64,000 nucleotides of DNA. It comes from Nitrospirae bacterium YQR-1 (GTDB taxonomy: Bacteria > Nitrospirota > Thermodesulfovibrionia > Thermodesulfovibrionales > Magnetobacteriaceae). Position numbers and translations under genes: made by a program. Location: contig JAMOBJ010000009.1 in NCBI GenBank assembly GCA_039908095.1, positions 30,729-94,728 on the forward strand, read 5' to 3'. The notes below the pieces were generated by a model. It did not search any database and was not told the DNA's origin. It saw only the letters and a list, made by a program, of their open reading frames with translations. The stretch's first letter is position 1; the number at the start of each line of letters is the position of its first letter. Shown here in pieces: positions 8,795 through 17,503 of the stretch.

Positions 8795-8810
8795 GAAAAT
8801 AATTGTACTA

Positions 8811-8859
8811 TGTACGCCCCGGAGCTTGTTTCTTGCCGCCTGTGTTTACTTTTGAATTA
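8811..8859. repeat. MITE-like element, internally deleted remnant B
   Basis: Matches the family inner sequences tacgccccggagcttgt and ccgcctgtgtttacttttgaatta joined directly, so about 90 bases from the middle are missing. It lies just upstream of the SGNH-like gene. Together with the element at 8903-9028 and the hairpin at 9133-9152, it accounts for most of the 385-base gap 8795-9179. Confidence 0.6.
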
Positions 8860-8902
8860 TAGCAAAAAGCAAAAGTATGTTCTTATTGAATTTATTAAAG
8901 AA

Positions 8903-9028
8903 GAGATTGCCACACCCCCTGCGGGGGTTCGCAATGACGGCATATAGCTGTTTTTACTGTGTTTTTTTATTCGTCATTGCGAGGAGCGAAAGCGACCAGG
9001 GGAATCCCCTTCAGAGGAGGGCAATCTC
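8903..9028. repeat. CGTCATTGCGA-type palindromic repeat, copy 1
   Basis: The outer inverted ends GAGATTGCC (8903-8911) and GGCAATCTC (9020-9028) enclose cgcaatgacgg and cgtcattgcgaggagcg as an inner inverted pair. This CGTCATTGCGAGGAGCGAAGCGA-type sequence is a widespread non-coding repeat in bacterial genomes. A second copy lies at 15521-15619. Confidence 0.8.
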
Positions 9029-9132
9029 AACCACTAAAAATAATGAACGGAATTATGGTTTTCGCTATAGAATTGGAATTAGTGCAAAGGCGGAGTATGC
9101 CCACAAAATCAATTATGAAAATTTGATAAATT

Positions 9133-9152
9133 AAGCCATTATATGGCTTTTT
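9133..9152 (+). terminator. Hairpin with T-run upstream of the 9180 gene
   Basis: AAGCCAT-tat-ATGGCTT followed by TTT forms a 7-bp stem. It is compatible with a weak factor-independent terminator, but no plus-strand gene ends just before it. Confidence 0.35.
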
Positions 9153-9179
9153 GTACATAATATATGTAATAATACACAT

Positions 9180-9590
9180 ATGAAGCATAAAATATTTGCA
9201 AGCATTTTAAAACTGTTCATTCCGGCGGGCATGATTTTGGTTCTATGTGCAAGTACCGGTGCCGGACATCTCTACAAAGAAAAGGAATACCAGAGTGTGT
9301 GGTGTAGCGAGCACGGAGGGATAACCGAATATGTGCTTGATGACCGGAGCAGGGTGGATTGTCTTTTACCCGATATTGTTGTAGAGTTTGATTTTGCCGC
9401 AAAATGGGCGGAAAGCATAGGGCAGGCAATATACTACGGATTAAAAACCAACAAAAAACCAGCTATTGTATTAATACTGGAAAATCCTCAAAAAGACAAA
9501 AAATACCTGAAACGCCTCAAGAAAGTAGCAGACACTTACGGCATAACCGTTTATTCTATTACACCTAAACATCTCACAACAGAACCGTAG
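9180..9590 (+). CDS. Exported protein with nuclease-like core, unknown function
   Basis: 136 residues with an N-terminal hydrophobic signal (about 5-24, ending ASTGAG). The mature part contains GGITEYVLDDRSRVDC, then VVEFDFAAKWAESIGQAIYYGL, then KPAIVLILENPQ and KYLKRLKKVADTYG. The acidic/lysine spacing (E, D, E-F-D, K) resembles the PD-(D/E)XK nuclease fold seen in small proteins annotated only as hypothetical. Export of such a protein would be unusual, and no enzymatic function is assigned. ATG 9180 has no clear ribosome site. Confidence 0.6.
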   Translation: MKHKIFASILKLFIPAGMILVLCASTGAGHLYKEKEYQSVWCSEHGGITEYVLDDRSRVDCLLPDIVVEFDFAAKWAESIGQAIYYGLKTNKKPAIVLILENPQKDKKYLKRLKKVADTYGITVYSITPKHLTTEP

Positions 9591-9730
9591 TACTTCTGAC
9601 TGCAACTTAGTATGACTTATTCTATGCCGAATATTTAAAGAGTCCCCTTTGAAAAAATTCTTTTCTGATGATAAAATAATATATACTAATTTTTAGGTTA
9701 AATATCATAAACACGGGAGGGCCGATAGAG

Positions 9731-10726
9731 ATGGCCGACAGCGACATATTACTCATTAACGAGAAGGTTAAAAGGGAAAGCGCATTTATCACTCTACTGC
9801 TGTCTGAACTTGAAAAGGTAATTGTGGGACAGCGATATCTCCTTGAGAGATTGATTATCGGGCTTTTAGGTAACGGCCACGTACTGCTTGAAGGTGTACC
9901 GGGGCTTGCAAAAACAACTGCAGTAAAGGCGCTTGCTAAAGCTGTTAATACAGGTTTTAAGCGTATCCAGTTTACTCCTGACCTGCTCCCTGCAGATATC
10001 ATCGGCACTCAGGTTTATAACCCTAAGGAAGGTACTTTTACTACCAAACAGGGGCCGATTTTTTCCAATATCATACTTGCCGATGAAATAAACCGTGCCC
10101 CTGCTAAAGTGCAAAGTGCCCTTCTTGAAGCTATGCAGGAGCGGCAGGTCACTATCGGGGATAACACCTATAAGCTAAATGAGCCGTTTTTAGTCCTTGC
10201 CACTCAAAACCCGATTGAACAGGAGGGCACCTATCCCCTCCCTGAGGCACAGACTGACAGGTTTATGCTGAAGGTAAAAATCACCTACCCCGACATAACA
10301 GAGGAACACAAAATCCTCAAACGCATGGCTTTTACCTCCACCGGCATACCGATCTCTACCGTCATAACGCCACAACAAATCACAGATGCGCAAAAGGTCA
10401 TAGATGAGATTTATATGGACGAAAAAATAGAGAAATACATAGTGGATATTGTCTTTGCCACACGTAAACCGCAGGACTACAAACTGGGTGAGCTTTCAGG
10501 GCTGATTCAATACGGGGTGTCGCCGCGGGCGACTATTTACATGGCCGTTGCTTCAAAGGCTTACGCATTTACGCAAGGCCGCGGGTTTGTCACTCCGCAG
10601 GATGTTAAATCCATCGGACCTGACATCTTACGCCACCGCATTATCGTCAGCTACGAGGCAGAGGCCGAAAATGTTTCTTCCGACGATATTGTGCGCCGTG
10701 TGTTTGAAGAGGTACCGGTACCATAA
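9731..10726 (+). CDS. MoxR-family AAA+ ATPase
   Basis: 331 residues, the usual length of MoxR chaperone-like ATPases. It has Walker A GVPGLAKT at 55-62, Walker B IILADEINRAP near 118, sensor motif LATQNPIEQEGTYPLPEAQ, and the arginine-finger region QTDRFMLK. ATG 9731 has GGGAGG ten bases upstream. It is the first gene of a six-gene unit with DUF58, BatD-like, two VWA proteins and a TPR protein; MoxR proteins act on VWA partners in such operons, probably in assembly or stress protection at the membrane. Confidence 0.92.
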   Translation: MADSDILLINEKVKRESAFITLLLSELEKVIVGQRYLLERLIIGLLGNGHVLLEGVPGLAKTTAVKALAKAVNTGFKRIQFTPDLLPADIIGTQVYNPKEGTFTTKQGPIFSNIILADEINRAPAKVQSALLEAMQERQVTIGDNTYKLNEPFLVLATQNPIEQEGTYPLPEAQTDRFMLKVKITYPDITEEHKILKRMAFTSTGIPISTVITPQQITDAQKVIDEIYMDEKIEKYIVDIVFATRKPQDYKLGELSGLIQYGVSPRATIYMAVASKAYAFTQGRGFVTPQDVKSIGPDILRHRIIVSYEAEAENVSSDDIVRRVFEEVPVP

Positions 10727-10741
10727 ACATAGAAGACTGAT

Positions 10742-11626
10742 ATGCTGAGCACTGAGGTAATTAAACACATCCGCAGGGTAGAGTTAAAGACCCGCCGTAT
10801 GGCTGCAGATTTCTTTACAGGCCACTACCGCAGTGTGTTTAAAGGTATGGGCATGGAGTTTGACGAGGTGCGGCAGTACGTGGCCGGGGATGACATCCGC
10901 TCTATTGACTGGAACGTTACGGCAAGAATGGGAGAGCCTTTTATTAAGAAATTTGTCGAGGAGAGGCAGCTGACCATTATGTTTGTTCTTGACCTTTCCC
11001 GCTCATGCAGCTTTGCCACGGTAAACAGGTTAAAGCGTGACCTTGCCGCCGAGCTCTGTGCAGTGCTGGCACTTTCCGCCAATAAAAATAACGACAAAGT
11101 GGGATTTATTGCTTTTACCGGCAAAGTGGAGAAATTTGTCCCACCGGCTAAAGGTCTTAAACACATCCTCAGAGTTGTAAGAGAGGCACTCTATATGGAG
11201 CCTCAGAGCAAAGGCACTGACATTGCCAAAGCCCTCGATTATCTCAACAAGATTACTCACAGAAAAGCGGTGGTGTTTATCATCTCAGACTTTCATGCTG
11301 CGCAATACGAAAAAGCCCTCGCTATTGCCAATAAAAGACACGACGTCATTGCCGTAACTCTTACAGACCCTGTGGAGATGCAGCTGCCTGATGCCGGGCT
11401 TATTACTCTGCAAGATGCCGAGACCGGACAGAAGTATCTGCTTGACACAACAAGCTCTAAAGTAAGGGATGAATATAAAAAAAACGCATTAAAAATATTT
11501 AATCAGCGAAAACGTTTGTTTCGCTCATGCAATGTTGACCACATTGATATAGCAACCGATGTGCCGTACTTGAAAACTCTGATACGTTTTTTCAAAATGA
11601 GAGAGTGGAAACTAAGCCATTATTAA
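10742..11626 (+). CDS. DUF58 domain protein (MoxR partner)
   Basis: 294 residues. The central DUF58 signature is clear: GMGMEFDEVRQYVAGDDIRSIDWN at about 36-60, then FIKKFVEERQLTIMFVLDLSRS, where DLSRS is a VWA-like metal site. It starts 15 bases after the moxR stop. The partner role with MoxR is known from family context, but the molecular function is not established. Confidence 0.88.
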   Translation: MLSTEVIKHIRRVELKTRRMAADFFTGHYRSVFKGMGMEFDEVRQYVAGDDIRSIDWNVTARMGEPFIKKFVEERQLTIMFVLDLSRSCSFATVNRLKRDLAAELCAVLALSANKNNDKVGFIAFTGKVEKFVPPAKGLKHILRVVREALYMEPQSKGTDIAKALDYLNKITHRKAVVFIISDFHAAQYEKALAIANKRHDVIAVTLTDPVEMQLPDAGLITLQDAETGQKYLLDTTSSKVRDEYKKNALKIFNQRKRLFRSCNVDHIDIATDVPYLKTLIRFFKMREWKLSHY

Positions 11627-11627
11627 T

Positions 11628-12512
11628 GTGATAAGAATAACTTTATCCATATTTTTCGTTTTCGTTATGATTAGCGGAATCGCTGCATCAGACTCAGGGC
11701 TCACTGCCACGGTAAGTAAGGAGGTAGTGGCAATAGGCGAGAAATTTACATATACAATATCGGTAAAAAACGGTAAAGATGTGGAATTTCCCGACCTTAC
11801 CAGCTCTGTTGACAACCTGACGGTTGTATCATCCGGCACTAAGACAAGCGGTATCTTCAGTAAGCAGCATTTAAAGTGGTTCGTAATGAGGGGATTTATA
11901 GAAGGACAGTATATTATTCCTGTGCTTACGATAAAGTATAAGGATGGGGGAGTTGTGAAAGAAGCAAAGACCCCTGAGGTACGCATCAGCATAGCAGCTC
12001 AACCCTCCGATAATGCAACAGCAGAGATTGCCGACATTAAGGGTCCTGAGGATGTCGGCTGGAGACCGCTCTATTACTGGATAATTGCCGGAGTGCTGGT
12101 TGTAGCGGTACTTGCGGCGTTAATATATTATTTGTTAAAGAAAAGGAAAACAAAATTGCCGCCGCCACCTCGTGCACATGAAATTGCATATGAGTCGCTT
12201 CAGAAACTTCAGGAAAAGAATCTCGATAAGGCCGGGCTTATCAAAGAGTATTTCACGGAACTCTCCTCTATCGTAAGGGTTTACATAGAACACAGATTTA
12301 CACTAAAGGCTCCTGAGATGACCACCGTGGAATTTCTTGAGATGGTAAAAAACTCAAGGCAACTCTCAGAGGCGCACAAGTCATTATTAAAAGAATTTCT
12401 GAACCGATCTGATATGGTTAAGTTTGCAAAGTATGGGCCAACGACTGATGAAATTGAAAACAGTTTTATTGCGGCTAAGAACTTTATTGACGAAACAAGG
12501 GAGACTCCGTGA
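11628..12512 (+). CDS. BatD-like membrane protein with C-terminal DUF4381-like domain
   Basis: 294 residues starting at GTG 11628, directly after the DUF58 stop. It has a signal peptide at about 1-20 and a beta-sandwich at about 23-125 typical of BatD N-termini (LTATVSKEVVAIGEKFTYTISV). One membrane helix lies at about 150-168, followed by a positively charged stretch (KKRKTK). A cytoplasmic helical domain follows (PPPPRAHEIAYESLQKL, then MTTVEFLEMV). Family knowledge places such proteins with BatA/BatB VWA proteins. It overlaps the next gene by one base. Confidence 0.8.
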   Translation: MIRITLSIFFVFVMISGIAASDSGLTATVSKEVVAIGEKFTYTISVKNGKDVEFPDLTSSVDNLTVVSSGTKTSGIFSKQHLKWFVMRGFIEGQYIIPVLTIKYKDGGVVKEAKTPEVRISIAAQPSDNATAEIADIKGPEDVGWRPLYYWIIAGVLVVAVLAALIYYLLKKRKTKLPPPPRAHEIAYESLQKLQEKNLDKAGLIKEYFTELSSIVRVYIEHRFTLKAPEMTTVEFLEMVKNSRQLSEAHKSLLKEFLNRSDMVKFAKYGPTTDEIENSFIAAKNFIDETRETP

Positions 12513-13558
12513 TGGATTTTATCAGAGAGTTTTCTTCAGCATTGCCGGTTTTTAACGGTGGCTTTATGTTTAAGGACCCACTGGTGCTGTTGTTAATACC
12601 CGTGCTGACGGTCTTGTTTATTATAAGTGAACGTTACACCGGAGTGCCGGCTCTGAGGTTTCCCTCTGCTGCACTTTTATCTACCGTCCCCGCTACACTT
12701 AAGACGGCGGCGGTAAAGTACCTGATAGTTTTAAGAGTCCTTGCCATGATTTTATTGGTGATGGCCCTTGCAAGACCTCAAAAACGGCTTGATATGACAA
12801 CGGTAGAGACAAAGGGAATAGATATAGCCCTGGCCGTGGATTTATCAACAAGCATGTATGCGGAGGATTTTTCGATAAAAGGTAAGAGACAAAATCGGCT
12901 TGATGCCGTAAAAGAGGTTGTGCGGGATTTTATAAAAAACCGCAACGGTGACAGGATTGCTATGGTGGCTTTTTCTGCAAGGCCATATACGGCAAGCCCG
13001 CTTACGACGGATTATAACTACATCCTTGAGAACTTGCAACGTCTTCAGATAGGAATGCTTGAGGACGGCACTGCTATAGGGAACGCTTTGTCCTTGGCTA
13101 TAAACCGGATTAAAGACACTAAAGCCGTTTCAAAGGTAGTCATTCTTCTAACTGACGGCAGAAACAACACGGGCACAATATCTCCGATGGTGGCCGCCGA
13201 GGCCGCCCGTGCTCTTAATATTAAAGTCTATACGGTCGGTGCAGGCTCTAAAGGACCTGCTCCATATCCAATGAAAGACCCATTTGGAAACACCGTCTAT
13301 CAACAGATTGAAATTGATGTTGATGATGACACGTTAACATCAATTGCCACACAGACCGGCGGTCAGTACTACAGGGCTACCGACTTTGCATCACTTAAGA
13401 AAATTTACAGTGAAATAGATAAACTCGAAAAAACCTCTTTTGAAGAAAAGCGTTTTTTTGAGTATAAGGAGTATTTTCATTTTCTCCTTATACCCGCCAT
13501 AGTGTTGCTTTTGATTTGGGTGTTGCTGAAAAATACATTTTTGAGGACTGTGCCGTGA
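12512..13558 (+). CDS. batA: VWA membrane protein BatA
   Basis: About 348 residues. It has two N-terminal membrane helices (about 25-40 and 70-88), a von Willebrand factor A domain with MIDAS motif DLSTS near residue 113 and the T-D-G element LLTDGRNNTG near 208, and a final membrane helix at about 320-340. This is the BatA/BatB layout. ATG 12512 is preferred because GGGAG lies nine bases upstream; GTG 12509 is the alternative. The gene overlaps the next by four bases (GTGA). Confidence 0.88.
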   Translation: MDFIREFSSALPVFNGGFMFKDPLVLLLIPVLTVLFIISERYTGVPALRFPSAALLSTVPATLKTAAVKYLIVLRVLAMILLVMALARPQKRLDMTTVETKGIDIALAVDLSTSMYAEDFSIKGKRQNRLDAVKEVVRDFIKNRNGDRIAMVAFSARPYTASPLTTDYNYILENLQRLQIGMLEDGTAIGNALSLAINRIKDTKAVSKVVILLTDGRNNTGTISPMVAAEAARALNIKVYTVGAGSKGPAPYPMKDPFGNTVYQQIEIDVDDDTLTSIATQTGGQYYRATDFASLKKIYSEIDKLEKTSFEEKRFFEYKEYFHFLLIPAIVLLLIWVLLKNTFLRTVP

Positions 13559-14562
13559 GATTTGGGAATTTTCAGGCGGTGCACCTTTTATGGACTGCTG
13601 TTGCAGTGGCGGTACTTTATGTGCTTACGTTGAGGGGTACAAGAAAGGTACTTCAAAGGTTTGCCGCCCCTGAGCTTTTAAAGGAAATAACTCATGGGGT
13701 AAGCTACGGCAGGTTGTATTTAAAAGCTGCGTTTATAACCGTCTCGCTGCTGTTGTGTATAGTAGCACTAATGAGACCCCAATGGGGGTTTCATCTGGAG
13801 GAGGTAAAGCGCCGCTCCTCAGATGTGCTGATTGCTATAGACGTCTCTAAAAGTATGCTTGCCTCAGACGTTAAACCCAACAGACTATCGCGGGCTAAAC
13901 TTGCCGTAAACGGCCTCATAAAGAAACTCAAAGGCGACCGCATCGGGCTTATCGGCTTTGCCGGCAAGGCGTTTCTGTTTGCACCGCTTACGGTGGATTA
14001 TAACGGGTTTTTGCTTGCCTTAAACGATCTCAGCGTAAAGTCCATCCCTGTGGGTGGCACAAACATTGCCGCTGCAATTGATGAGGCCATAAGCATATAC
14101 TCCAAAAACTCCGCTAAAGATAAGTCATTAATTTTAATAACTGACGGCGAAGACCTTGAGGGGGATGTAGCGGAGGCTGCGCAGAGGGCTCAAGAGGCCG
14201 GTGTTAAGGTCTATACAACAGGAGTCGGCACTGCCGCAGGGGAGCTAATTCAGGTAACAGACGATAAAGGTAATGTCGGTTTCCTAAAAGACGAAAACGG
14301 CAACATTGTCAAGTCACGGCTGGATGAGAGCACTTTAGAGCAAATTGCACTTACTACCGGAGGCGGTTATATCCGTGCAACCGGCGTCGACCTCGGCCTT
14401 GAACTTATCTATGATGAAAAGATATCACATACAGAAAAAAGCGAGACGGAAGAGAGAATGGAAAAGCGTTACAACGAGCGATTCCAGTATCCGCTTGCCG
14501 TTGCACTGATTTTATTAACTGTTGAGGCATTTATCGGCAGAGGGCGCAGTGAAAAAAGTTGA
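13555..14562 (+). CDS. batB: VWA membrane protein BatB
   Basis: 335 residues from GTG 13555, which overlaps the batA stop as GTGA; a longer frame from 13516 would bury 13 codons in batA. It has membrane helices at about 10-27 and 60-78, a VWA domain with MIDAS DVSKS near 99 and ILITDGEDLEGD near 192, and a C-terminal membrane helix (YPLAVALILLTVEAFIG). It probably pairs with BatA at the inner membrane. Confidence 0.88.
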   Translation: MRFGNFQAVHLLWTAVAVAVLYVLTLRGTRKVLQRFAAPELLKEITHGVSYGRLYLKAAFITVSLLLCIVALMRPQWGFHLEEVKRRSSDVLIAIDVSKSMLASDVKPNRLSRAKLAVNGLIKKLKGDRIGLIGFAGKAFLFAPLTVDYNGFLLALNDLSVKSIPVGGTNIAAAIDEAISIYSKNSAKDKSLILITDGEDLEGDVAEAAQRAQEAGVKVYTTGVGTAAGELIQVTDDKGNVGFLKDENGNIVKSRLDESTLEQIALTTGGGYIRATGVDLGLELIYDEKISHTEKSETEERMEKRYNERFQYPLAVALILLTVEAFIGRGRSEKS

Positions 14563-15421
14563 TATGAAAATCATCGTTTTTTTTGTACTTATGGCTATAT
14601 TTATCATAACGCCTGCCGTTGCAAGCGCCGCCTTATTTGACAACCCTGCCGGAGAGGGCAATTACCTCTATAAAAACGGCAAATACGATGAGGCGATAAA
14701 AAAGTATGGGGATGCCCTGAAAAAATCCCCGGATTCCGGCCTCCTCAACTATAACGCAGGCACGGCATATTACAAAAAAGGTGATTATCAGCAGGCGCTA
14801 AATCATTTCACGAAATCACTTGCAACAACAAATCCCTCATTAGAGATGCGCTCCAGCTACAATATCGGTAACACCCATTATATGATTGGTGAGTCGATGG
14901 AAAAAACCGACCCAGCAGAGGCATTGTCCTTATATGAGGGCGCACTCCAGTACTACAAACGCGCACTGGAACTAAACGACTCCGACAAAGACGCAAGACA
15001 CAATTATGAGCTTACAAGCAGAAGAATTCGTCAGTTAAAGGAAGAAATGAAGAAACCACAAAATAAGAAAAACGATAAAGATAAAAAAGGTGATAAAGAC
15101 AAAGATAAGGGTAAAGACCAAAGCAAGGGAAATGATAAAGATAAGGATAAGCAAGGCGATGATAAAGACAGAGGCAAACAGCAACAGGATAAGCAGGGAA
15201 AGGAAAATGACAAATCACAACAGAGCGCTAAGCAGGACGGCTCAGTCCCACCCTCTGAGAAAATGAAAGACAACAAAGGCAAAGGGGCCCTACCCCGCAC
15301 TATGACTAAAGAGGAGGCGAGGATGCTTCTTGAGGGCCTCGAAAACGACAGCGTACCGCGTGCCATGATTGATGATAAGAATAAAAAAGGCGGATACCCG
15401 AAAGTGACAAAAGACTGGTAG
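14549..15421 (+). CDS. batC: TPR protein BatC
   Basis: About 290 residues. A signal or anchor helix lies near the N-terminus (IIVFFVLMAIFIITPAVASA). TPR repeats follow (GEGNYLYKNGKYDEAIKKYGDALKK, then NYNAGTAYYKKGDYQQALNHF, then a third repeat with YYKRALELN). Next is a strongly charged low-complexity K/D-rich region of about 75 residues and a conserved-looking tail (MTKEEARMLLEGLENDS) typical of BatC. GTG 14549 has AGAGGG upstream and overlaps batB by 14 bases; ATG 14564 is an alternative. It ends the operon. Confidence 0.85.
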   Translation: MKKVDMKIIVFFVLMAIFIITPAVASAALFDNPAGEGNYLYKNGKYDEAIKKYGDALKKSPDSGLLNYNAGTAYYKKGDYQQALNHFTKSLATTNPSLEMRSSYNIGNTHYMIGESMEKTDPAEALSLYEGALQYYKRALELNDSDKDARHNYELTSRRIRQLKEEMKKPQNKKNDKDKKGDKDKDKGKDQSKGNDKDKDKQGDDKDRGKQQQDKQGKENDKSQQSAKQDGSVPPSEKMKDNKGKGALPRTMTKEEARMLLEGLENDSVPRAMIDDKNKKGGYPKVTKDW

Positions 15422-15458
15422 AGGGTGATGTTATACCAAGTAGCAGTCAAAAGAGTAA

Positions 15459-15721
15459 CTAGTGTCTAATTGCAAAAATAATAGATATTTCAAATAATTC
15501 TGATTAATTTTTTAAAAGAGGAGATTACCACGTCGCTGTGCTCCTCGTAATGACGGATAGAAACGTCAACGCACAGCCCAGCGCCGTCATTGCGAACCCC
15601 AAAGGGGTGTGGCAATCTCAGCCCTTAAAGGTAAAACTCATTGACAACGAAATTTCGCAAGCCATTATAAAAAGGATATAACTCTGAAAAACTATCGCAA
15701 ACTTCTGCAATTAGACACTAG
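15459..15721. mobile_element. Second inverted-repeat element nested in the MITE
   Basis: A 263-base segment with perfect 16-base inverted ends, CTAGTGTCTAATTGCA (15459-15474) and TGCAATTAGACACTAG (15706-15721), inserted in the middle of a copy of the first repeat family. There is no coding capacity, so if mobile it is non-autonomous. It carries a third repeat (15521-15619) inside. Confidence 0.8.
15521..15619. repeat. CGTCATTGCGA-type palindromic repeat, copy 2
   Basis: The ends GAGATTACC and GGCAATCTC enclose cgtaatgacgg and ccgtcattgcg, as in the copy at 8903-9028. It lies inside the 15459-15721 element. Confidence 0.8.
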
Positions 15722-15793
15722 GGGGCGGTAAGGGGAGGCATCGCCAGCTCCCAGCCGCCTGTGTTTACTTCTGAATGCGACTTGGTCTGAATT

Positions 15794-17503
15794 CTAATGT
15801 TGCATTGTGTCTTTAGTTATAAAGTAAATATTAAAGCTTACCTTCCCGTTCTCTATGTGTTTTACAGATATAAGTTTTGCCTTGTAATTTAAAGCGTTAA
15901 GGGCATTAATCGCAGTTTTGTAATCATCGTCTTTTGAAGAAAGAAAAACAATGTTAGCGGAATTGAGTGGTTGAGGAGTATCCTTAATTTTAGGAAACTC
16001 TGTTCCAAGGTATCTGTATCTCCACATATAGGATGCATTAATTGCACGAAACAGCCTCCCCATCGGGTCTGTTTCTAAGTTATACCAAAACAATAAACTA
16101 CAGTCAGGATTTATTTCTTTCAAATACCTTATTGCACCCACTATAGCAACATGGGCATCTTCTCTTTTGACGTTATTGCTGTTTTGAAAAACCTCGGTGA
16201 ACGCTGTTTTATAATTAATAATGCTATATGACATGCAAAATAAAAGCATGAAGGGAATATACCTTTTGTTGCCGGAGATGAAAAAGAATAAAATACTTCC
16301 GATGACAGCAAGCAATACTAAATAATAATAAAAGTACTTTTTTATAGGCAGGCTAAACCATGTATAGGAAAACAACCCAAACGGTATAACCAGTATTGTC
16401 ACTGCGCAAATTGCTAAAACAAACAGTTCATTAAGCTCTAATTTCTCTAAAAAAGGATAAAACCATGTTGAAACGGATAGAAACATTAAAGGCATAAGAT
16501 TTGAGGCATAGAATTCTTGTTGTAGGACAGGTTTGTTGAATATCTCAAAAACGGTGCCCATAATAAAACTTAAAACATACAACAACTGCAACAGAATTGA
16601 GTTGTTCAGGAGTTTTTTTTTAACAAAACTATAAATAAGCAGAAGCAGATTTGTAAATAGCACTATTAAGGGAAAAACCAGATGTCCTGTGTTATAAAAC
16701 CAGGTATTAAAAGGAATCTTCCATCTGTGTTCATTAAGTGTCAGGTCTGTAGCTACATTTAGCTGAGGTAAAAAAAACAATATCTTGCCGCTAACATAGT
16801 AATTAAAAAGACAAAACATAACTGTTACAAACAAAAAAGTAATACCTGCATAGGTTATCAGTTTAGTAAAAAAAACATTTGATTGTGACAATTTTCTTTC
16901 ATAAAGGAAAAATAACAATAGAAATATTGTGTAAAGTATCATATACATGTGCGTATAAATCAACAACGCATAAGCAAAGCCACAGAGGACAGCCCAGAAG
17001 GGACTTCCGTTGGTTTTTTTGAAATAAACCATAGAAAGTACTGTTAGCAGAAAGTAAGTGATTTCGGCACCATCGACATAATCCCAGCCGATAGAGTATA
17101 GAAAATACGAGTATAAGCCAAATAAAACCGTAGTAAATAATGCAGTGTTTTTGCCAAGCGTATGCTTGACGATAAAATAAAAGGAAAACAGAGCAGTATA
17201 TAAAAATGTAAGATGTAATACGTAATTGGCAGTTAAGGGAGAAAATATTTTATATGCTACTGTGCCGGGAATAATCCATGGGAAACGGGTTCCGAAGTAG
17301 TTTGTGTAAAAATTGTCTTTAAAAGCATTTATATGTGCGGTGAAATCTAAAAAATAACCTAAATAAATCCATGGGTCTATGAATAAATAAAATGAATTTG
17401 CATATATCCACTTGTTGTTTATTGTTAATAATATAACAGGAAATAATATAATTATAAAAATGTGTACGAAGGTTGTTTTAGTAAAAGTGGTTAATCGAAT
17501 CAT
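15794..17503 (-). CDS. Multi-spanning glycosyltransferase-like membrane protein
   Basis: About 569 residues with roughly ten hydrophobic membrane segments and a C-terminal soluble domain of about 100 residues. This is the general layout of GT-C (GT39/ArnT-like) polyprenyl-phosphate-sugar transferases. An acidic motif in the first loop (FIDPWIYLGYF, about 40-50) could be the catalytic Asp region. The start ATG 17503 is chosen over 17530 because GGAGGG lies 8 bases upstream. Sequence identity to a specific family is not recognisable by eye. Related proteins occur at 20316, 26764 and 45386, suggesting a surface-glycan theme. Confidence 0.65.
   Translation of the reverse strand: MIRLTTFTKTTFVHIFIIILFPVILLTINNKWIYANSFYLFIDPWIYLGYFLDFTAHINAFKDNFYTNYFGTRFPWIIPGTVAYKIFSPLTANYVLHLTFLYTALFSFYFIVKHTLGKNTALFTTVLFGLYSYFLYSIGWDYVDGAEITYFLLTVLSMVYFKKTNGSPFWAVLCGFAYALLIYTHMYMILYTIFLLLFFLYERKLSQSNVFFTKLITYAGITFLFVTVMFCLFNYYVSGKILFFLPQLNVATDLTLNEHRWKIPFNTWFYNTGHLVFPLIVLFTNLLLLIYSFVKKKLLNNSILLQLLYVLSFIMGTVFEIFNKPVLQQEFYASNLMPLMFLSVSTWFYPFLEKLELNELFVLAICAVTILVIPFGLFSYTWFSLPIKKYFYYYLVLLAVIGSILFFFISGNKRYIPFMLLFCMSYSIINYKTAFTEVFQNSNNVKREDAHVAIVGAIRYLKEINPDCSLLFWYNLETDPMGRLFRAINASYMWRYRYLGTEFPKIKDTPQPLNSANIVFLSSKDDDYKTAINALNALNYKAKLISVKHIENGKVSFNIYFITKDTMQH

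Larger units (their letters stand above)
15433..15786. repeat. MITE-like element C, split by a nested insertion
   Basis: The left end ataccaagtagcagtcaaaagagtaa (15433-15458) and the right part gggaggcatcgccagctcccagccgcctgtg to gaatgcgacttggt (to 15786) are the two halves of one family copy. They are separated by the 263-base insertion at 15459-15721. The composite fills the 372-base gap between batC and the convergent glycosyltransferase gene. Confidence 0.8.

Noticed and set aside
15031..15450. Reverse-strand frame rich in Leu/Ser/Pro opposite batC
   Set aside because: It mirrors the K/D-rich low-complexity tail of batC; no independent coding signal.
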